In this document: one piece after another, positions 1 to 12,760 of the stretch
Numbering within the stretch: position 1 is the stretch's first letter
Layout of the letters: each line of letters starts with the position of its first letter
Assembly (NCBI RefSeq): GCF_013373865.1
Contig: NC_050471.1
Span: 20,895,333 to 20,959,332, forward strand
Length of the DNA stretch: 64,000 nt
Direction of reading: 5' to 3'
Source of the DNA: Monomorium pharaonis
Taxonomy: Eukaryota > Arthropoda > Insecta > Hymenoptera > Formicidae
Made by a program: the position numbers and the translations under genes
Notes under the pieces: generated by a model
The model's input: only the letters and a program-made list of their open reading frames with translations
What the model was told of the DNA's origin: nothing
Database searches by the model: none

Positions 1-849
1 AGCATCTAGACTGACTATCACTAGCCACTACAGGCGTATTTGTGGAACGAGGTAATAATTTTCTATTCGTAGATGTTCTGAAAAATATAAAGCATTAAAA
101 TAATTAAAAAATTTTTAAAACTCAATATTATTGTGGCTAACAAAAAAAACTTCACAAAATTAACAACCAATACAAAAAATACATTAATTACTTTCGAAAA
201 CCTATAGTTGGCTACAGAAAGTCGAGGGAAGTAAAAAATTTCCATTTTACACTTGACGTCTGAGAAGCACCATTCCCTGATGGAATGTATTTCTTTTCCT
301 CTGCCAGCTTGCGTGCATAGACATCACGTAATGTCTTCCAACGTTTTTTTGCAGACTTTGGTAGAATGTCTATATAGAAAGATTATATTAATATTTATAA
401 TATGGAACAAGCACAAAAACTTTAATTATATATGTACTCAAAGCCTCATTGATACTATGCCCATGACTTTGCAGTTATTGCAGGTGTTGTTAGTTTTAAC
501 TCAATTGTAGGATCCCACAGCTCGCGTTTTCTTGAAACTTCGCTAATGAGTAGTTTCTCGAAACACATTTCGTCTTTATAGTCGTCTTCATTGTCTTTTT
601 CACAGTCCATGCATATATCACTGTGCATAACCTTTTCACACATTGCGCATATCTAAAATTTAGGTTTTTTACATGTATTTCTTCATAATTTTTTAATTAA
701 ATTTTTAATAAAAAAATTAAATTATAAATCGTATTTACTTACGTATTCCGATTCTGACTTCACCATTTTGCTTTTCGTGATAATAAATTATTTAATATAT
801 GATTACTACCCACGTTCGTTTTTTGATCACCCAAAATGCTGTTTGCTGC
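1..849. other. AT-rich stretch without a recognisable gene
   Basis: Only short open frames (at most about 85 codons) with low-complexity composition are present. None shows a motif or splice-site pattern that I recognise. It flanks the outer foldback element that begins at 852. Confidence 0.5.
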
Positions 850-851
850 TA

Positions 852-1239
852 GCATCAAAATTCAACACTGTTGAATTTGAGCGACGCGTCAACAGTGGCG
901 TAGAAAATATCGCCTCGCTAATTGGTTGCTGCTTGACGCTTGACGCGTCCTGTCTGAATCCGGCTTCACTCCTCTAGTAATCCATAGTCGTAGGAGTATA
1001 AAATATTAGCTACATTCCAATCGGTAATTCAGTCTGCCGCCTATAAGCTCCTATTTGTACATACTTTTCGGGTACCCACTAAAAGCCTTCACACACGAAT
1101 CTACTTAACACGTAATACGTAAACCGTAAAGAAATCCTCTAATCAGAGTCAACTATTCCCTTCTTGTAGAGGGGAATAGTCTCCTCTACAAGAAGGGAAT
1201 AGTTGACTCTGATTGGAGGATTTCTTTACGGTTTACGTA
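852..1239. repeat. Foldback (palindromic) DNA element, left part
   Basis: Positions 852-1172 are repeated in inverted orientation as 1183-1239 followed by 14588-14851. If the insertion at 1240-14583 is removed, a palindrome of about 650 bp results with a loop near 1173-1182. Both outer ends are flanked by TA (850-851 and 14852-14853), the target preferred by Tc1/mariner-type elements. The centre contains a nearly perfect hairpin (1124-1239). There is no coding capacity, so it is a non-autonomous foldback or MITE; the superfamily is only inferred from the TA flanks. Confidence 0.8.
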
Positions 1240-1526
1240 TGTCACGTCCCAGAAAACGGACCTTCCTACTTCCGGCGTACCTGAAAATAGTGGCGCTCTC
1301 TATGCTTTTGAGGCTACCTGCTGGGCCGGCAATACCTCGGGATGTCGAGAGCAAGGATCGGTATAGGAGGGTTAGTGCGTAGGCGAATAAAATAACTTTT
1401 ATGATAATTACTCTTGTTTTATATTGCTACTTCTCTTTATTGATTACTACAAAAAGGGGAACAAATTATAATAAGAAGGGGGTGAAGAAAAGGGGAGGGG
1501 GGTACATATGTGTGATGCCTATATTA

Positions 1527-1913
1527 TTATTCTGTGGTAGGGTCGGGGTTTGCGAGGGAGCCTAGCAGATCATCAAAGTCGTTTTGCGTTAGGGGTGAAA
1601 GGGATTCAAGGGGGGTGTGGTCTATGGTAAGGGGAGGTCGTCCGTCGAGGTGCTGGCGTCCGAGGTCTGGGGGGTGGGCTGAGGGTTGGTGGCCTGATGT
1701 TCGTTTATGTCCGTAGGGGTTAACCCAAAGCAGGCTCTTATAGTCGTGTTTAGCGCAATTTGAATCTGGGGGGCTAGGTGGGTCAAATTGAATAGATGGG
1801 GAATATCTAAGTCGATAGAGCGGATCAAACGTAGAATGCGCGAGCGCGCCCCTACGTACTGCTCGTAGCGACGAAAGTAACGCCTCCTCCGTGTTGTCAG
1901 CTGGTGGCGTCAT
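1527..1913 (-). CDS. Unrecognised 128-codon ORF inside the outer LTR-type insertion
   Basis: An uninterrupted minus-strand frame encodes a proline-rich, histidine- and aspartate-containing protein with an acidic C-terminus (FDDLLGSLANPDPTTE). I do not recognise the family. It lies in a local island of higher GC content within AT-rich sequence, close to the left end of the LTR-type insertion. It could be a small LTR-encoded protein, a pseudogene tail, or a chance frame. No signal peptide, membrane segment or zinc motif is visible. Confidence 0.25.
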   Translation of the reverse strand: MTPPADNTEEALLSSLRAVRRGALAHSTFDPLYRLRYSPSIQFDPPSPPDSNCAKHDYKSLLWVNPYGHKRTSGHQPSAHPPDLGRQHLDGRPPLTIDHTPLESLSPLTQNDFDDLLGSLANPDPTTE

Positions 1914-2349
1914 CTACATGAATGAGAAAATGAGAAACTTGTGAGTGGTCTTGAATTCGAATGAGAGTAGTCGAAACCTTACCCTGTCTTGACAAGAGTT
2001 AGTACACGATGGATAAGACTTGCTGTCTTAAGGAGAGATAAAATTGAATGATTTAATGCTTTATAGGGAAAGGAGGCGGAAGAACTTTTATTGCTTGCTC
2101 TTAATGGCTTTATTATTATTCGCGCAAGCCCATACTATTAGCAGAAGTAAGAATTCACAACTTTGTCTATGCCGATCTACGCTTGCCGCAAGCAACTATT
2201 CAGTTATAGGCGGATGCGTTTCTACCGGGGTCTCTCAGCACATGCAAACCTGAGAACCTGCATAGACCTCGGACACAAGGCTTTCTCGTCTCGCACTCGG
2301 ACGTTGGCCTGTTTTCCGTTACTACCACAGTTGCGGAATCTTTAGGACA

Positions 2350-3938
2350 AATAGTATGGCTATTGGATATGTTTAGTTACATCGGATGAGAAAGAGCGTT
2401 CAAACGAGCTTGCAGAGAAATTCAAGTTAATACAAATTTATTAGGGACTAAGAGGGACTCAGATTGAATAATGACAAGGATGCTGAAATGATGTTGAATA
2501 ATTCCAAATATGTTCTGTCTCTGGGTAAAGTAATGATTAAAGGTGATACAATTAATATGTTAAATTCGGAATGATATTCTGAATGATGATATACAGGGAT
2601 ATTTGGTAGTAATAATTCAACGAAATAGAATCAGAGCAACGTTTAATTTAACATAGTATAAAAGGTTTACAAAATTATTCAAAATGATTATTCGTAATGG
2701 TGTTCAATAAGACATCTCGTTCTAATACTTGATAATATATTTCAAAAACTTATTCGGCATAATAAGTTCACTACCATATTTGAGGTGGTAATTTAATATA
2801 ATGTTCGTTGTGGTGTAGTATAATAAAACGACAGGTGTCGACGAGAGTACGAATTAAGAATGGTGAGTTTGCAAGGATATTTGAAAAATCCACACCGCAG
2901 TATTCAGTATGTTAAATTCAAGATAACATGCAGTGTAACAAATCCATAAGGTTAAACAATTTATAATAATATTCAATACAATAAAATTATAATAAATTTA
3001 AGATAATTATCATAGCAGTAATTCGCAGGAAAATATTGTTTAAGCAAATAATAATTTTAGCAATATATTTGGTATAATAATTTTGGATAAATTCGATGTT
3101 AAGAAAACAATAGGTTCACAAGAATAATTAATAAAATAATTTAGTACAATAAGTTCGAGATAAGGTCAAAGCTACCCAAGCACGAAAATATTTAATATTT
3201 GATATTAATAAGACGAGTAATGACTCAGCAAAATATTCAATGTAATAATTTAGGGAAAATATTCAATGTTATTAGAATAATTAGATTCTCAAAATATTTA
3301 ATATAATAGATTAATGAGACAAGTAATAATTTCATAAAAATGTTTAACATAATTATTTACAATAATTTCCGGAACAGAAAATGTTCAATATCATAAATTA
3401 TAACAATATTTAATATTACTGAAATGATTAGTTTTTTAATTTAATAATTCACAAAGAAATTTGGTATTAACAAGATAATTAATAATTTTACGAAATATCG
3501 CGCACAAGTAATAATTAATTCCTCATCATTGTTCGCCTTCTCAATAAAGTTAGTATAATAAAACAAAGCAAATAATAATTCACAATTTATAGGCCACTAA
3601 AATATTCAATGCATAACGGAATAATGTTTAATAATGTTCAGCATCCATAAAACGAAATAGAGATTTACAAATAATGAGCAAAACAAGAGATTCACAAGAA
3701 CGTGCAATAAAATAGTTCACAAGTACATGCAACGAAATAATTCACAATAGTGTATGATCGATCAAGATCGTATAGAATTTATTATTTTTCTTGTTCATGT
3801 CAAAATAATACTATATCATTTAATAGTTGTCAATTTTGCTAGCTCAAGCTATTAATGGTTATTTCATCAAAATTTGAATATTCTAGACAGTGTGTAATTA
3901 ATCATATCTTAATAGTTTCGTTGTTAAATTTAAGTTAG
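2350..3938. repeat. AT-rich low-complexity filler with recurring AATAATTCACAA-like motifs
   Basis: Variants of AATAAT, CAATAAAATA and ATTCACAAG recur irregularly from about 2450 to 3760, suggesting a decayed tandem array. No ORF of note is present. The stretch belongs to the LTR-type insertion 1240-14583. Confidence 0.45.
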
Positions 3939-5890
3939 TGTTACGTCCGGCAGACTCCACGATTTCCCTTCGTCAGAAAAACAAATCATTTACAAAAGAA
4001 ATTCCGTTTCAACGGTCTCCGATAACGTTTTATGCGTCTAGGATTAGTCTGTTAGAAACGTAATGACAAACATAGATGGACGAAACGACCAAGTAGATAA
4101 TTCCGACTCCTTTTGAATAATGAGTCAACAAATAATAAATTCTGAAGATAGAAATTCAAAAACAAACATGGGATCTAAGCAAAGTTTCACGTTTCCTCAC
4201 AAAAAATGAGCAATAAAGTATCCAAACATAAGCAAAAAATAAATAACCGTTTCCTCCATTTACAACCCATACCGTAGCACGTCTAGCACGATAAAAAAAA
4301 ATTATTTATCTCTTAAACCCAAAGGGAAGATAACCTACGCGATAGGTCGGATCCCTTCGATAAAATTGAAAGAATGTGGGAGGAAACAAAGAAACTTTCG
4401 ACAGAGTACTCAACGTATGATTGGTCAAAAAGGAAAAACTATTTCTCCAATAAGAAAACTTAGAATTCACCCACCACACAATCCTGAAAAAGAGTCCTAC
4501 CAGTTAGAATATTTGAATCACCCACATCTGGATCCTCCCTTTGTAGGACTCTGTATATATAATATCAAATCTTGAAGAGGCGGTCAGTAATAGTCAGTAA
4601 TAATAGAGAGCAGTAATGGTCAGTAATAGACAGTTGAGAGTAGTTAGTTGTGAGTTCAGTTACGTTTAAAGTTTTAGAGTTACGTTTTTAGAGTTAGTTA
4701 GTTAGTAATCATGTAGAATCAGTGCGCAAGTAAACTTTAGTGCCGTTCTATCCGGTCAAGAAATCTATTCGATTCCGACAAATTTGCTCGAGAACCAACA
4801 ATGAGTAAGTCCCACAATCATAATTTCTTTTGTTTTTACGTTACTTATCTGCTCCCTTCCATTTTAATTCTTTAAGACACCCTCCTATTATTTATAAATA
4901 ATTCTCTCACACTCACACGAACCTGAGGCTCCCGTATGCGAATCTCAAGTTTATACACATTCACACGAACCTGAGGCTCCCGTGTGCGAATCTCAAGTTT
5001 ACACACACTTACACGAACCTGAGGCTCTCGTGTGCGAATCTCAGGATATCCCGTCACCATACCACAACCCTGAAGAGTCCTTGTGTGATCCTCAAGTTCC
5101 CGACACCACCTCACAACCGTGAGGAACCCCCGTGTGATCCTCGAAACGTCCCCTCCTCCTCCTGCTTCTTTTACTTATTCCTCGATCAGTTCCCCAAAAC
5201 TTGAAGATGTTCCACCCCACTCTCTCCTACGTTATTCTTTATCCTCTTACAATTTCAAGCATCTATGTTTTCCCCATCTAACATTTAATAAACCCTTCAT
5301 CTATTTCTTTGCTCCGCGTTTACCGTTAATACTATAGAAAGAAAAAAAGAACAATAATCTCTTGTTTCCTTTCCTCCGCCCACCACATACTTATTTAATA
5401 TTTGTACAACTATATACATACTCACTATGCATTTTAAATTCGATTATACCGTTATTACGAATTGTCAAACCACGACTTCAGCGCTTATTTGTATTTCTTT
5501 TTATTTTTATTTTTATTTGTTATTAGAATAAATACTTTTGTTAATTTTATGTGAAACTTTATCATTTATTTTAATTAATAACGACCTCGCTTATCCCGAA
5601 CAAAGACTGCATCTGGTCCGATCCCGAGTTAAAGCGATTCAATTTGTTGACTCGAAACTTGGATCGACAGACGTACGAATCGAAACGGGTTATAGCGGGC
5701 CTATCGGCACGTTGACCTATATTTTTGAGTTATAAAAAGTGCGTTCGACCCGAGGCACATACCCTCTCTTAAACTGTGTGCCTACGGGAATTCTACACGT
5801 TTTGTTACGTTCTTCCCTGCCTTATCTGTTCTCCCTGAAATATCCTTCCTACCGAATAAAGAGTTAAATCCTATAAGGCTGGACGTAACA
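3939..5890 (+). mobile_element. Solo LTR, 1952 bp, Ty3/gypsy-type target duplication
   Basis: It starts TGTTACGTCC and ends GGACGTAACA, a perfect 10-bp inverted terminus with TG..CA ends. TTAG precedes it (3935-3938) and follows it (5891-5894), a 4-bp target duplication. There is a TATA-like TGTATATATAAT at about 4551 and an AATAAA near the 3' end (about 5855), which suggest the + orientation. No internal retroviral genes or second LTR are present, so it is a recombination product. It contains a 48-bp tandem repeat. Confidence 0.88.
4914..5045 (+). repeat. 48-bp tandem repeat inside the solo LTR, nearly 3 copies
   Basis: Units begin CACACGAACCTGAGGCTC at 4914, 4962 and 5010 (the third starts TACACGA). 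A fourth, decayed relative follows with CTCAAGTTCCCGACACC. Such repeats often lie in LTR U3/R regions, but no function is shown here. Confidence 0.85.
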
Positions 5891-5894
5891 TTAG

Positions 5895-7744
5895 GTATGA
5901 TTAATTACTATCTTTTAATTGAAAAATTTTAGGCCTTACAAAATTTAAGATTATTTCCTGATTTGTGCGGATAACTTGATCGATCACAGAGAGTTATAAG
6001 TTCTACAAACACATATATATATATATATATATACACAATCACATATGAGATTCAAGCAATAAGTTCGCAAGACAATTAAAGTCACGTACAGTTTTGAAAT
6101 AATAATAATAATAACGATAAAATCTTATTTTCCTTTTTCCTTCCTTCCGGATCTTGACAGATCGCTGAGACTTCGCTCTTTTTTTTTTCACTGTGTATTT
6201 CGGACTCGGACTATCACCAAGATTCCTTTTCGGAATATCGCGATTCCTTAAAATACGGACTGTTACAGAAATATTACTAGTGATACTGGAGTGTCGCGCG
6301 CTGGGACAAGATACCATCTTTTATATTATAATGCATCTTAATTACCGATGCATAGATGAGTAGGGTGAAATCGGCGGCATATCGATATCAAAGTTATCAG
6401 ATAGTCTAAACAGTCTCAATGTCAGATTTTTTCAATGTTAAAGTATGTATCATCAATTGCATCACCTGTCGCGGTGCAGCATCTTATTCTTGGAAGCCTT
6501 TTAATAGAAAATATTATTTAATTCTCTCGAGTCTTATTAATGGAAAACTTTTGTTTCAATATGATTTTGGGATTGACCATGTTTCAAATTGGCGCGAATG
6601 ATTTCTCAAATAGTTACTATTTCTCAAGCTTCAAGAGTGATGCCGATTTATAAGCAATATGTGCCGATACATATTATTAATTATAATGTTTTGGCTAATT
6701 AAAATTATTCTTAATTAATGTTCACAATTATATGCGCCTTAACAATTTTATACGCCTTGTCGGATATTTTGCAGAAGCCTCAAAATTGTTCTTAACTTAT
6801 AGTAGAGTTTCGGTATTAATATAAGATTCGCAGGATTATATAATAAAAGTGATTGTTATTTAATTAATTATATCTGTGATAATTGTATTCATAGACCATA
6901 GAGCTAATCAAGATTAATTTTTTTGTGAGACCTTTTATGTCAGAAAGAGATAAAGTTTTATAAGGTTTTAATGTTTCATAATTAGATTGATTATAACAAT
7001 GACTTATATTGTTTAAGGCTGGTGCAATACCTTTTAAAGCTTAATGGAATAATTAGTTAATTAATAAAATGTAATTCTTATTTAATAAAACATAATTCTT
7101 ATTGGTACAGAGTCGGTGCAGTAATTTGTCATTAATTTTACTAGTTGTGCCTTTAGTTTTTATAAGTTCTAATTGTTTATTAGCAATAAACAATTAGATA
7201 ATTAATAGTTAGGTTCACGAAAGTTTGGTATAATAAACCTTGAAGTAGTTATTTTAATTTGGTAGGATTAGTAAAATTAATTTATTTAAAAACAATTTTT
7301 CATTCGTTAATTAATATTTTGCTTATATATTCTCGAGTAAAACCCTTAAATGATTATATCTCGTGAATCAGGTATCGGTGGGAGGGCGCAACAGTACCAG
7401 TACCATCAGGAAGGTTCATATTTACATTTTGGGGAGGGGTAGTTTCCCAATTTTGGATTGCTTATAACTCGGAAACGGTTTAAGGTGTCGGATTCTAGGT
7501 TGTGCCAAAAAATTCTGTTTTCAAGAGCGCTTCTAATGGCTATTTTGAATTTTCGAAAATCTCGAAGTTAAAATTTTGAGTTTCAAGATTAAAATAAAAT
7601 TTGTATATTTGGATACTACGAGACGTATTGGTTCTGTTTATGGTGTTTCTATAATTTTAGGAATTTTGTTTCAGGAGGTATCGAGTTTACAAAAATTTTT
7701 AAGTGAGACTAAATATTTATAATTTTAATTTTCCTATAAACAAT
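5895..7744. other. AT-rich remainder of the outer LTR-type insertion, no gene found
   Basis: It contains a short TA microsatellite (about 6015-6033) and only short incidental frames. The part from 7370 to 7740 has less biased composition and reads like old repeat sequence that I cannot classify. Confidence 0.4.
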
Positions 7745-8442
7745 TGTGACAATTTGTCACTGAGTCCCGGGCCGACCATCCGCCCCACCACGGGACTCGG
7801 TGTCTACGGACGCCCCTCCCGAAAGTCTAGTATCCCCGTCGGGAACCGATCCCATCGCGCTGCTGGGGATCGCTCCGACGGGTATAAAAGCCGAGCTCGA
7901 TCCGGATCGAGCACCAGTCCCGTCCTGTCAACTGAGTAAGTCTCCAGACCACTCCGACGCCCGGTTCTTGCCGGCATTCGACTATCCTTGTGTCCGCCGA
8001 CGGAGCAGGCCACCTGGCCGCTCTGCCGCCCGGTTCTTGCCGGCATTCGGCTATCCTTGTATCCGCCGACGGAGCAGGCCACCTGGCCGTTTTGCTGCCC
8101 GGTTCTTGCCGGCATTCGACCGTCCCTGTCATCCCCAACGGGGCCGGTTACTTGGCCGCCCTGCCCGCCGGTTCTTGCCGGTGACCACGGATCGCGACCG
8201 CGTTTAAGATGCTGCGCACTAGCGCGCTCCCGTCCGACTGACGTCACTAGGTTAAGCTGTACATTGCTGTATATACCCGCATAGACTAAGTAGTACATAA
8301 GGTAGCATAAGAAATATGTAAGCTAGGCTAAAGCTTCGAATAAAGAACTGTTGACTTAATATCGGTATACGCAAGTTGGTTTCCCCCCTTCTCCCGAATC
8401 CTGGAATTCGGCGAGCCTGATCGGGAAAGGTGAACCGTTACA
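7745..8442 (+). repeat. 5' LTR of the gypsy element
   Basis: It begins TGTGACAATT and ends CCGTTACA, directly before the primer-binding site. A TATA box (GGGTATAAAAGCC, about 7878) and an AATAAA (8339-8344) define likely promoter and polyadenylation signals. Positions 7961-8180 hold a tandem repeat of about 69 bp (units at 7961, 8030, 8099 and a partial one at 8168) starting CCGGTTCTTGCCGG. The segment 8223-8340 has no counterpart in the 3' LTR. Confidence 0.95.
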
Positions 8443-8460
8443 TGGCGCCCAAACAGGGAC
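8443..8460 (+). other. Primer-binding site, tRNA-Lys type
   Basis: TGGCGCCCAAACAGGGAC directly follows the LTR. It ends in the TGG expected for pairing with a tRNA CCA tail, and differs at one position from the well-known tRNA-Lys3 primer site. It would prime minus-strand DNA synthesis. Confidence 0.85.
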
Positions 8461-8495
8461 CTGACTAGTGGGAACCCAGCTTGCGTAAAAACCGA

Positions 8496-9521
8496 ATGAG
8501 TTCATGGATCAATATTCTTTCCAAAGAGCAGGCCTTACAGCTCGCCCAGCAGCACGGAATAGACGCCGCCGCTCCATTGGACGCTCTTCAAAATCGGCTC
8601 CGCCAGTTTCACACCGCATACCCCGGCGTTCTTTAGATTCCTGACATACCAGAAATTTTTATCGAGCCAGCCGACGACGACATGCCCAACCAGCCAGAAC
8701 CAATACCCGGGAGCCACACAATGGAGCAAGAGAGAGCCGCCCACCAAGAGCCTTCAAGGACGACACCCAGACCGACGGAAAGAATCAAACTAGTCAATCA
8801 GATCCGGAAGTGGGGGCATCACTTCGACGGGAAAGATCCGCTCTCCTTCCTTGAACGAACCGAGAAATTGAGATTGAGCTACGGCCTGGAGGGAGAGCAC
8901 CTCCTCCTCGGACTACCGGAATTGTTACGAGGCGACGCTCTCCTCTGGCACCGAAACAACGCCGGCCAGTGGAGCACCTGGGAAGAGTTTTCCGAGAACT
9001 TACGGCAAGCATTCCTACCTCCGGGGTATCAACGCCAAATAAAACTGGAGATCCAGGGTCGCCACCAGCGCAGGGGTGAGACGTTCCAGGCCTACGCCAC
9101 AGCGCTGACCACGATGATACGCCGAGCCGGGGTATACTTCGAGCGGGACCGGGTCGAGCAGATTTATGAAAACATGGATCCCGACTACCAGCTGTTCGTC
9201 CCTCTAACAGGACAGACCACCCTGCTCGAGTTAAGCTCTCAGGCCGCTCGGTATGAGGAGATCGAGCAACGCCGTAAGACACGTTTGCCCGAGACTAAGC
9301 CAGCCCCAAAGGCCACTGCCACCGTTACGGCCTATAGCCGAGAGGAATGCTGCTGGCGCTGCAAACAGCGTGGACATACCCGGCAGGATTGCAAACGGCC
9401 ACCAAAGAAATTCTGTTCCTGCTGCGGTAGAAACGGGGTACTGACACGCGACTGCCACCCGCCGGGAAACGCCCAGTGGGCCGGCGACGTGGCGGTCGTC
9501 ACCAAGCCCGCGACCGAGTAA
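8496..9521 (+). pseudogene. gag: gag of the gypsy element, interrupted by one in-frame stop
   Basis: The likely original start is ATG 8496, which opens a frame beginning MSSWINILSKEQALQL and hits TAG at 8634-8636. The same frame continues, with an ATG at 8682, for 279 codons to 9521. The downstream part contains a retrotransposon Gag core (GDALLWHR, WEEFSENLRQAFLPPGYQ) and a CCHC zinc knuckle, CWRCKQRGHTRQDC (C-X2-C-X4-H-X4-C), near residue 224 of the 279. A second knuckle-like CSCCGRNGVLTRDC lacks its histidine. Gag would form the virus-like particle and bind the RNA. Its 3' end overlaps the pol frame by 46 nt in the -1 register, consistent with -1 frameshift expression. Confidence 0.85.
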
Positions 9522-12449
9522 CCTACAATCCGCGGCCACACCTGCCTATCCGTATTGGCGGTCATCAGCTATTGGCGCTTGTGGACTCGGGGTCAGAGCT
9601 GTCTTACGTCAGCGACGAGACGGCCAGGCTGTTTCCCCGTCAACGTGTCACCACCGGGCCAAAGGAGGGGTACGCACATCTTGCCGACGGAACCTCAATC
9701 TCCATCATGGGGGTGCTCCACCTGTCACTGCGCCTACGTGCACGCACGTATCGGTACCGATTTGCCATCTTACCACGACTAGGCAGCCAGGTTCTAATCG
9801 GGGTGGACCTATGGCAAAAGCTGCGCTTGACCCTCCGACCCCCTCCGCTTGGTCCCGACAACGGGCGCACGACCATTGGGGCACTCAGCCAGCAAACCCC
9901 ACGAGAGGCAGCCCAACTCCAGGCATTCCTCGCGGCGGAGCTCCCCAAGTTCGAGCGGATCCAGGGAACCACTTCTCACGCGGAACACCGTATCCGCCTC
10001 AAGCCCGGATCGCCCATCAAGCAGAGATACCGGCCACGAAATCCGGCCATGGAGGCCGTCATCAACCGGGAGGTCGACAAGATGCTGACCGAGGGAATAA
10101 TCGAGCCCTCGCGCAGCCTATGGAGCTCACCCGTGGTCCTGGTCAAGAAGAAAGACGGAACACACCGGTTCTGCATCGATTTCCGCCACCTGAACGAAGT
10201 CTCGGAGAAAGACGCGTACCCACTCCCGCACATCACCGCCACATTAGACAAGCTTCGGGGGGCGACATACCTCTCTACGCTTGACCTAAAGAACGGGTAT
10301 TGGCAAGTCCCGTTGGCGCGAGCCAGCTATCCGGCCACGGCATTTACGGTACCCGGGCGAGGACTCTACCAGTTCACTCTACCGTCATGCCGTTCGGGCT
10401 CCACTCCGCCCCGGCCACATTTCAGAGACTGCTCGACTCTGTCCTGGGACCGGACCTCGAACCCAATGTACTAGTCTACCTGGACGACATCATAGTGGCC
10501 AGCGACATCTTCGTGAACCATCTCCATCATCTGGCCGAGGTATTCCGGCGCCTCCGGGCGGCTGGGCTCCGGCTGAACCCGGACAAGTGCCATTTCTGTC
10601 GTAACAGCCTACGCTACCTGGGGCACATCGTAGACCGGCAGGGCGTTCACACCGACCCAGAAAAGGTCAGCGCCATCACCGAGTGGCCCGCACCCACCAC
10701 TCTCCGGAAGGTGCGCCAGTTCCTGGGCATGGCGTCCTGGTATCGACGGTTCATACCCGACTTCGCAACCCGGGCTGCCCCGCTGACCGCCCTTACCAGG
10801 AAGCACGCCCGATGGTCCTGGGGAGACGCCAAGGAGAGTGCGTTTAAGCGCCTGAAGGCCGCCCTCACGTCAGCCCCCGTATTGGCCTGCCCGAACTTTA
10901 CCGGCCTTTCCTCCTGCAGACGGACGCTAGCACGGGCTGGGCGCCGTGCTGACACAGGACCATGACCAGAAGGAAAGGGTCATTGCTTACGCCAGCCGGA
11001 TCCTGAATAAAGCAGAGGCAAATTACAGCGCCACAGAGCTGGAATGCTTGGCGGTGGTCTGGGGAATCCGCCCGATGCGCGACTACCTCGAAGGATATCG
11101 CTTTACCGTGCTTACCGACCATCAGGCACTGAAATGGCTGCAGCGGATGGAATCTCCCACCGGCTGGCTGGGGCGATGGCTTTTCGAATTACAACAGTAC
11201 GACTTCGAAATCCGATATCGGCAGGGAAGCCAAAATCACGTGGCCGATGCCCTCTCCCGGACGCCGCAGGTGGGAGCCATCCGCAGTCCGGGCTGCCCGT
11301 GGTACGCACGAATTAGGCGCGGGATCATCGACCACCCCGAGGAATTCCCGGACTACACGCTCCGCAATGACCGCCTGTTTCGCCACCTGTTGCATGACCT
11401 AAACTTTTGCGAGACAACGGCCGGAGACCAGTGGAAGGAGTGCCTGCCGCGAGAACGACGACCGGAGATATTGAGGCGACTTTACGACGAGCCCACCGCG
11501 GGACACTTGGGGGTGGCGAAAACCATCGCCCGGGTGGCTCGGCTGTACTATTGGCCCGGGATGTTCCGCGACATCGCCCGCTACGTGCGGCAATGCCCCA
11601 TCTCCCAGGCACACAAAGTTCGTCAACAAAAACCGGCCGGCCACCTACACGCTACCCCGGTGAACGCACCCTGGCAACAGGTATCGATAGACTTGGTAGG
11701 TCCGCTGCCCCGGTCTGGGCGCGGCCACACCTGGCTCTTGACGGCTCAGGACCGGTTCAGTAAATGGATCGAGCTGGTGCCCCTCCGACAAGCCACAGCG
11801 ACCGCCGTGACTCGTGAGGTCACCCGGAGAATTATCTACCGCCACGGGTGCCCCCAGCGCGTGATCTCCGATAACGCAATTTACATCGCGACCCTTCCGG
11901 CGGCTCCTCGCGGACTTCGGGGTCGAGCACCGGACCTCCCCGGTGTATGCGCCGCACTGCAACCCCGTGGAGAGGGCCAACCGAACCATAAAAACGATGG
12001 TATCGCAATACGTCGGAGACCGCCACCGCAACTGGGACCAGCACATCGAGGCCCTACAGTTTGCGCTAAACACGGCGACGCATGCGGCCACCGGATACTC
12101 GCCTGCCTTCTTTGTGCATGGTCGGGAGTTGGCACGGCCCCATCCCGAGGACCGCCGACAGCCGGAGGAACTGCGCCCGGGGGACAGGCACCAGGCTCTG
12201 CGGGACGCCTACGAGGTGGCCAGAGTGCACCTCGCCAGAGCATACCAGGCGCAGGAACACCACTACAACCTGCGACGACGCGAGTGGCGACCGAAGATCA
12301 GCGAAAAGGTGTGGAAGCGCGACCGACCGCTGTCCAACCGCGAGAGTGCGTTTAACGTCAAGTTGGCACCAAAGTTCCGTGGCCCAATGGAGGTGCGGCG
12401 CATTCACAGTCCCGTGGTGGTGGACCTGAGAGATGCCCAGGGAAAGTGA
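9476..12449 (+). pseudogene. pol: pol of the gypsy element (protease, RT, RNase H, integrase) with several frameshifts
   Basis: The domains are in order. Protease has the active-site LVDSGSELSYVSD (about 9573). RT has FCIDFRHLNEVSEKDAYPLP (about 10171) and the catalytic YLDD box (about 10480). RNase H lies at about 10965-11260 (VLTDHQALKWL). The integrase zinc region follows at about 11500-11620, then the core with IDLVGP and SDN, and the C-terminal part in a third frame (11943-12449). The frame breaks near 10380 (inside RT), 10900-10945 (RT to RNase H) and 11885-11930 (inside the integrase core). The zinc region reads CPIS where CPxC is usual, and SDNA replaces the usual SDNG. The gene is dead as it stands. 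Pieces are in frames 2, 1, 2 and 0 of the window. Confidence 0.9.
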
Positions 12450-12716
12450 CATCGCCGCATACACGTCCAGGACCTTAAGCCAGACCAACGGGAGGAAGCC
12501 GGAAAACGGAGGAAGAAACCGACACAGACGAAGAGGGGAACGCCGACCCAGACGAAGAAGAAGCACCGGCCGACGAATGAAAGGACCACCCCGTGGAAAA
12601 GATAAGTATCGTAACACCGAACAAACCTAAGGGGCATGAAAACGCGCCCTAAAATACGTCAGAGTCATCCCCACTCACGCAACCCCCACCTGTGCTAGCC
12701 AGACGCTCTGCGCCAC

Positions 12717-12724
12717 TATATAAG
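12717..12724 (+). promoter_or_regulatory. Internal TATA box upstream of the third ORF
   Basis: TATATAAG lies 44 bp before ATG 12761 in GC-rich sequence, at a spacing that would give a short leader. This suggests, without proof, separate transcription of the third ORF. In such GC-rich DNA a TATATAAG match is not expected often. Confidence 0.4.
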
Positions 12725-12760
12725 AGCGGCCCGCGCCCTCATTTGCATCGCTTTTCCAGA

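Noticed and set aside
7800..8298. Overlapping ORFs of up to 164 codons with repeated LPAFDYPC / ARTGRQSGQVA motifs
   Set aside because: They are products of the 69-bp tandem repeats in the gypsy LTR, and the same frames recur in the 3' LTR.
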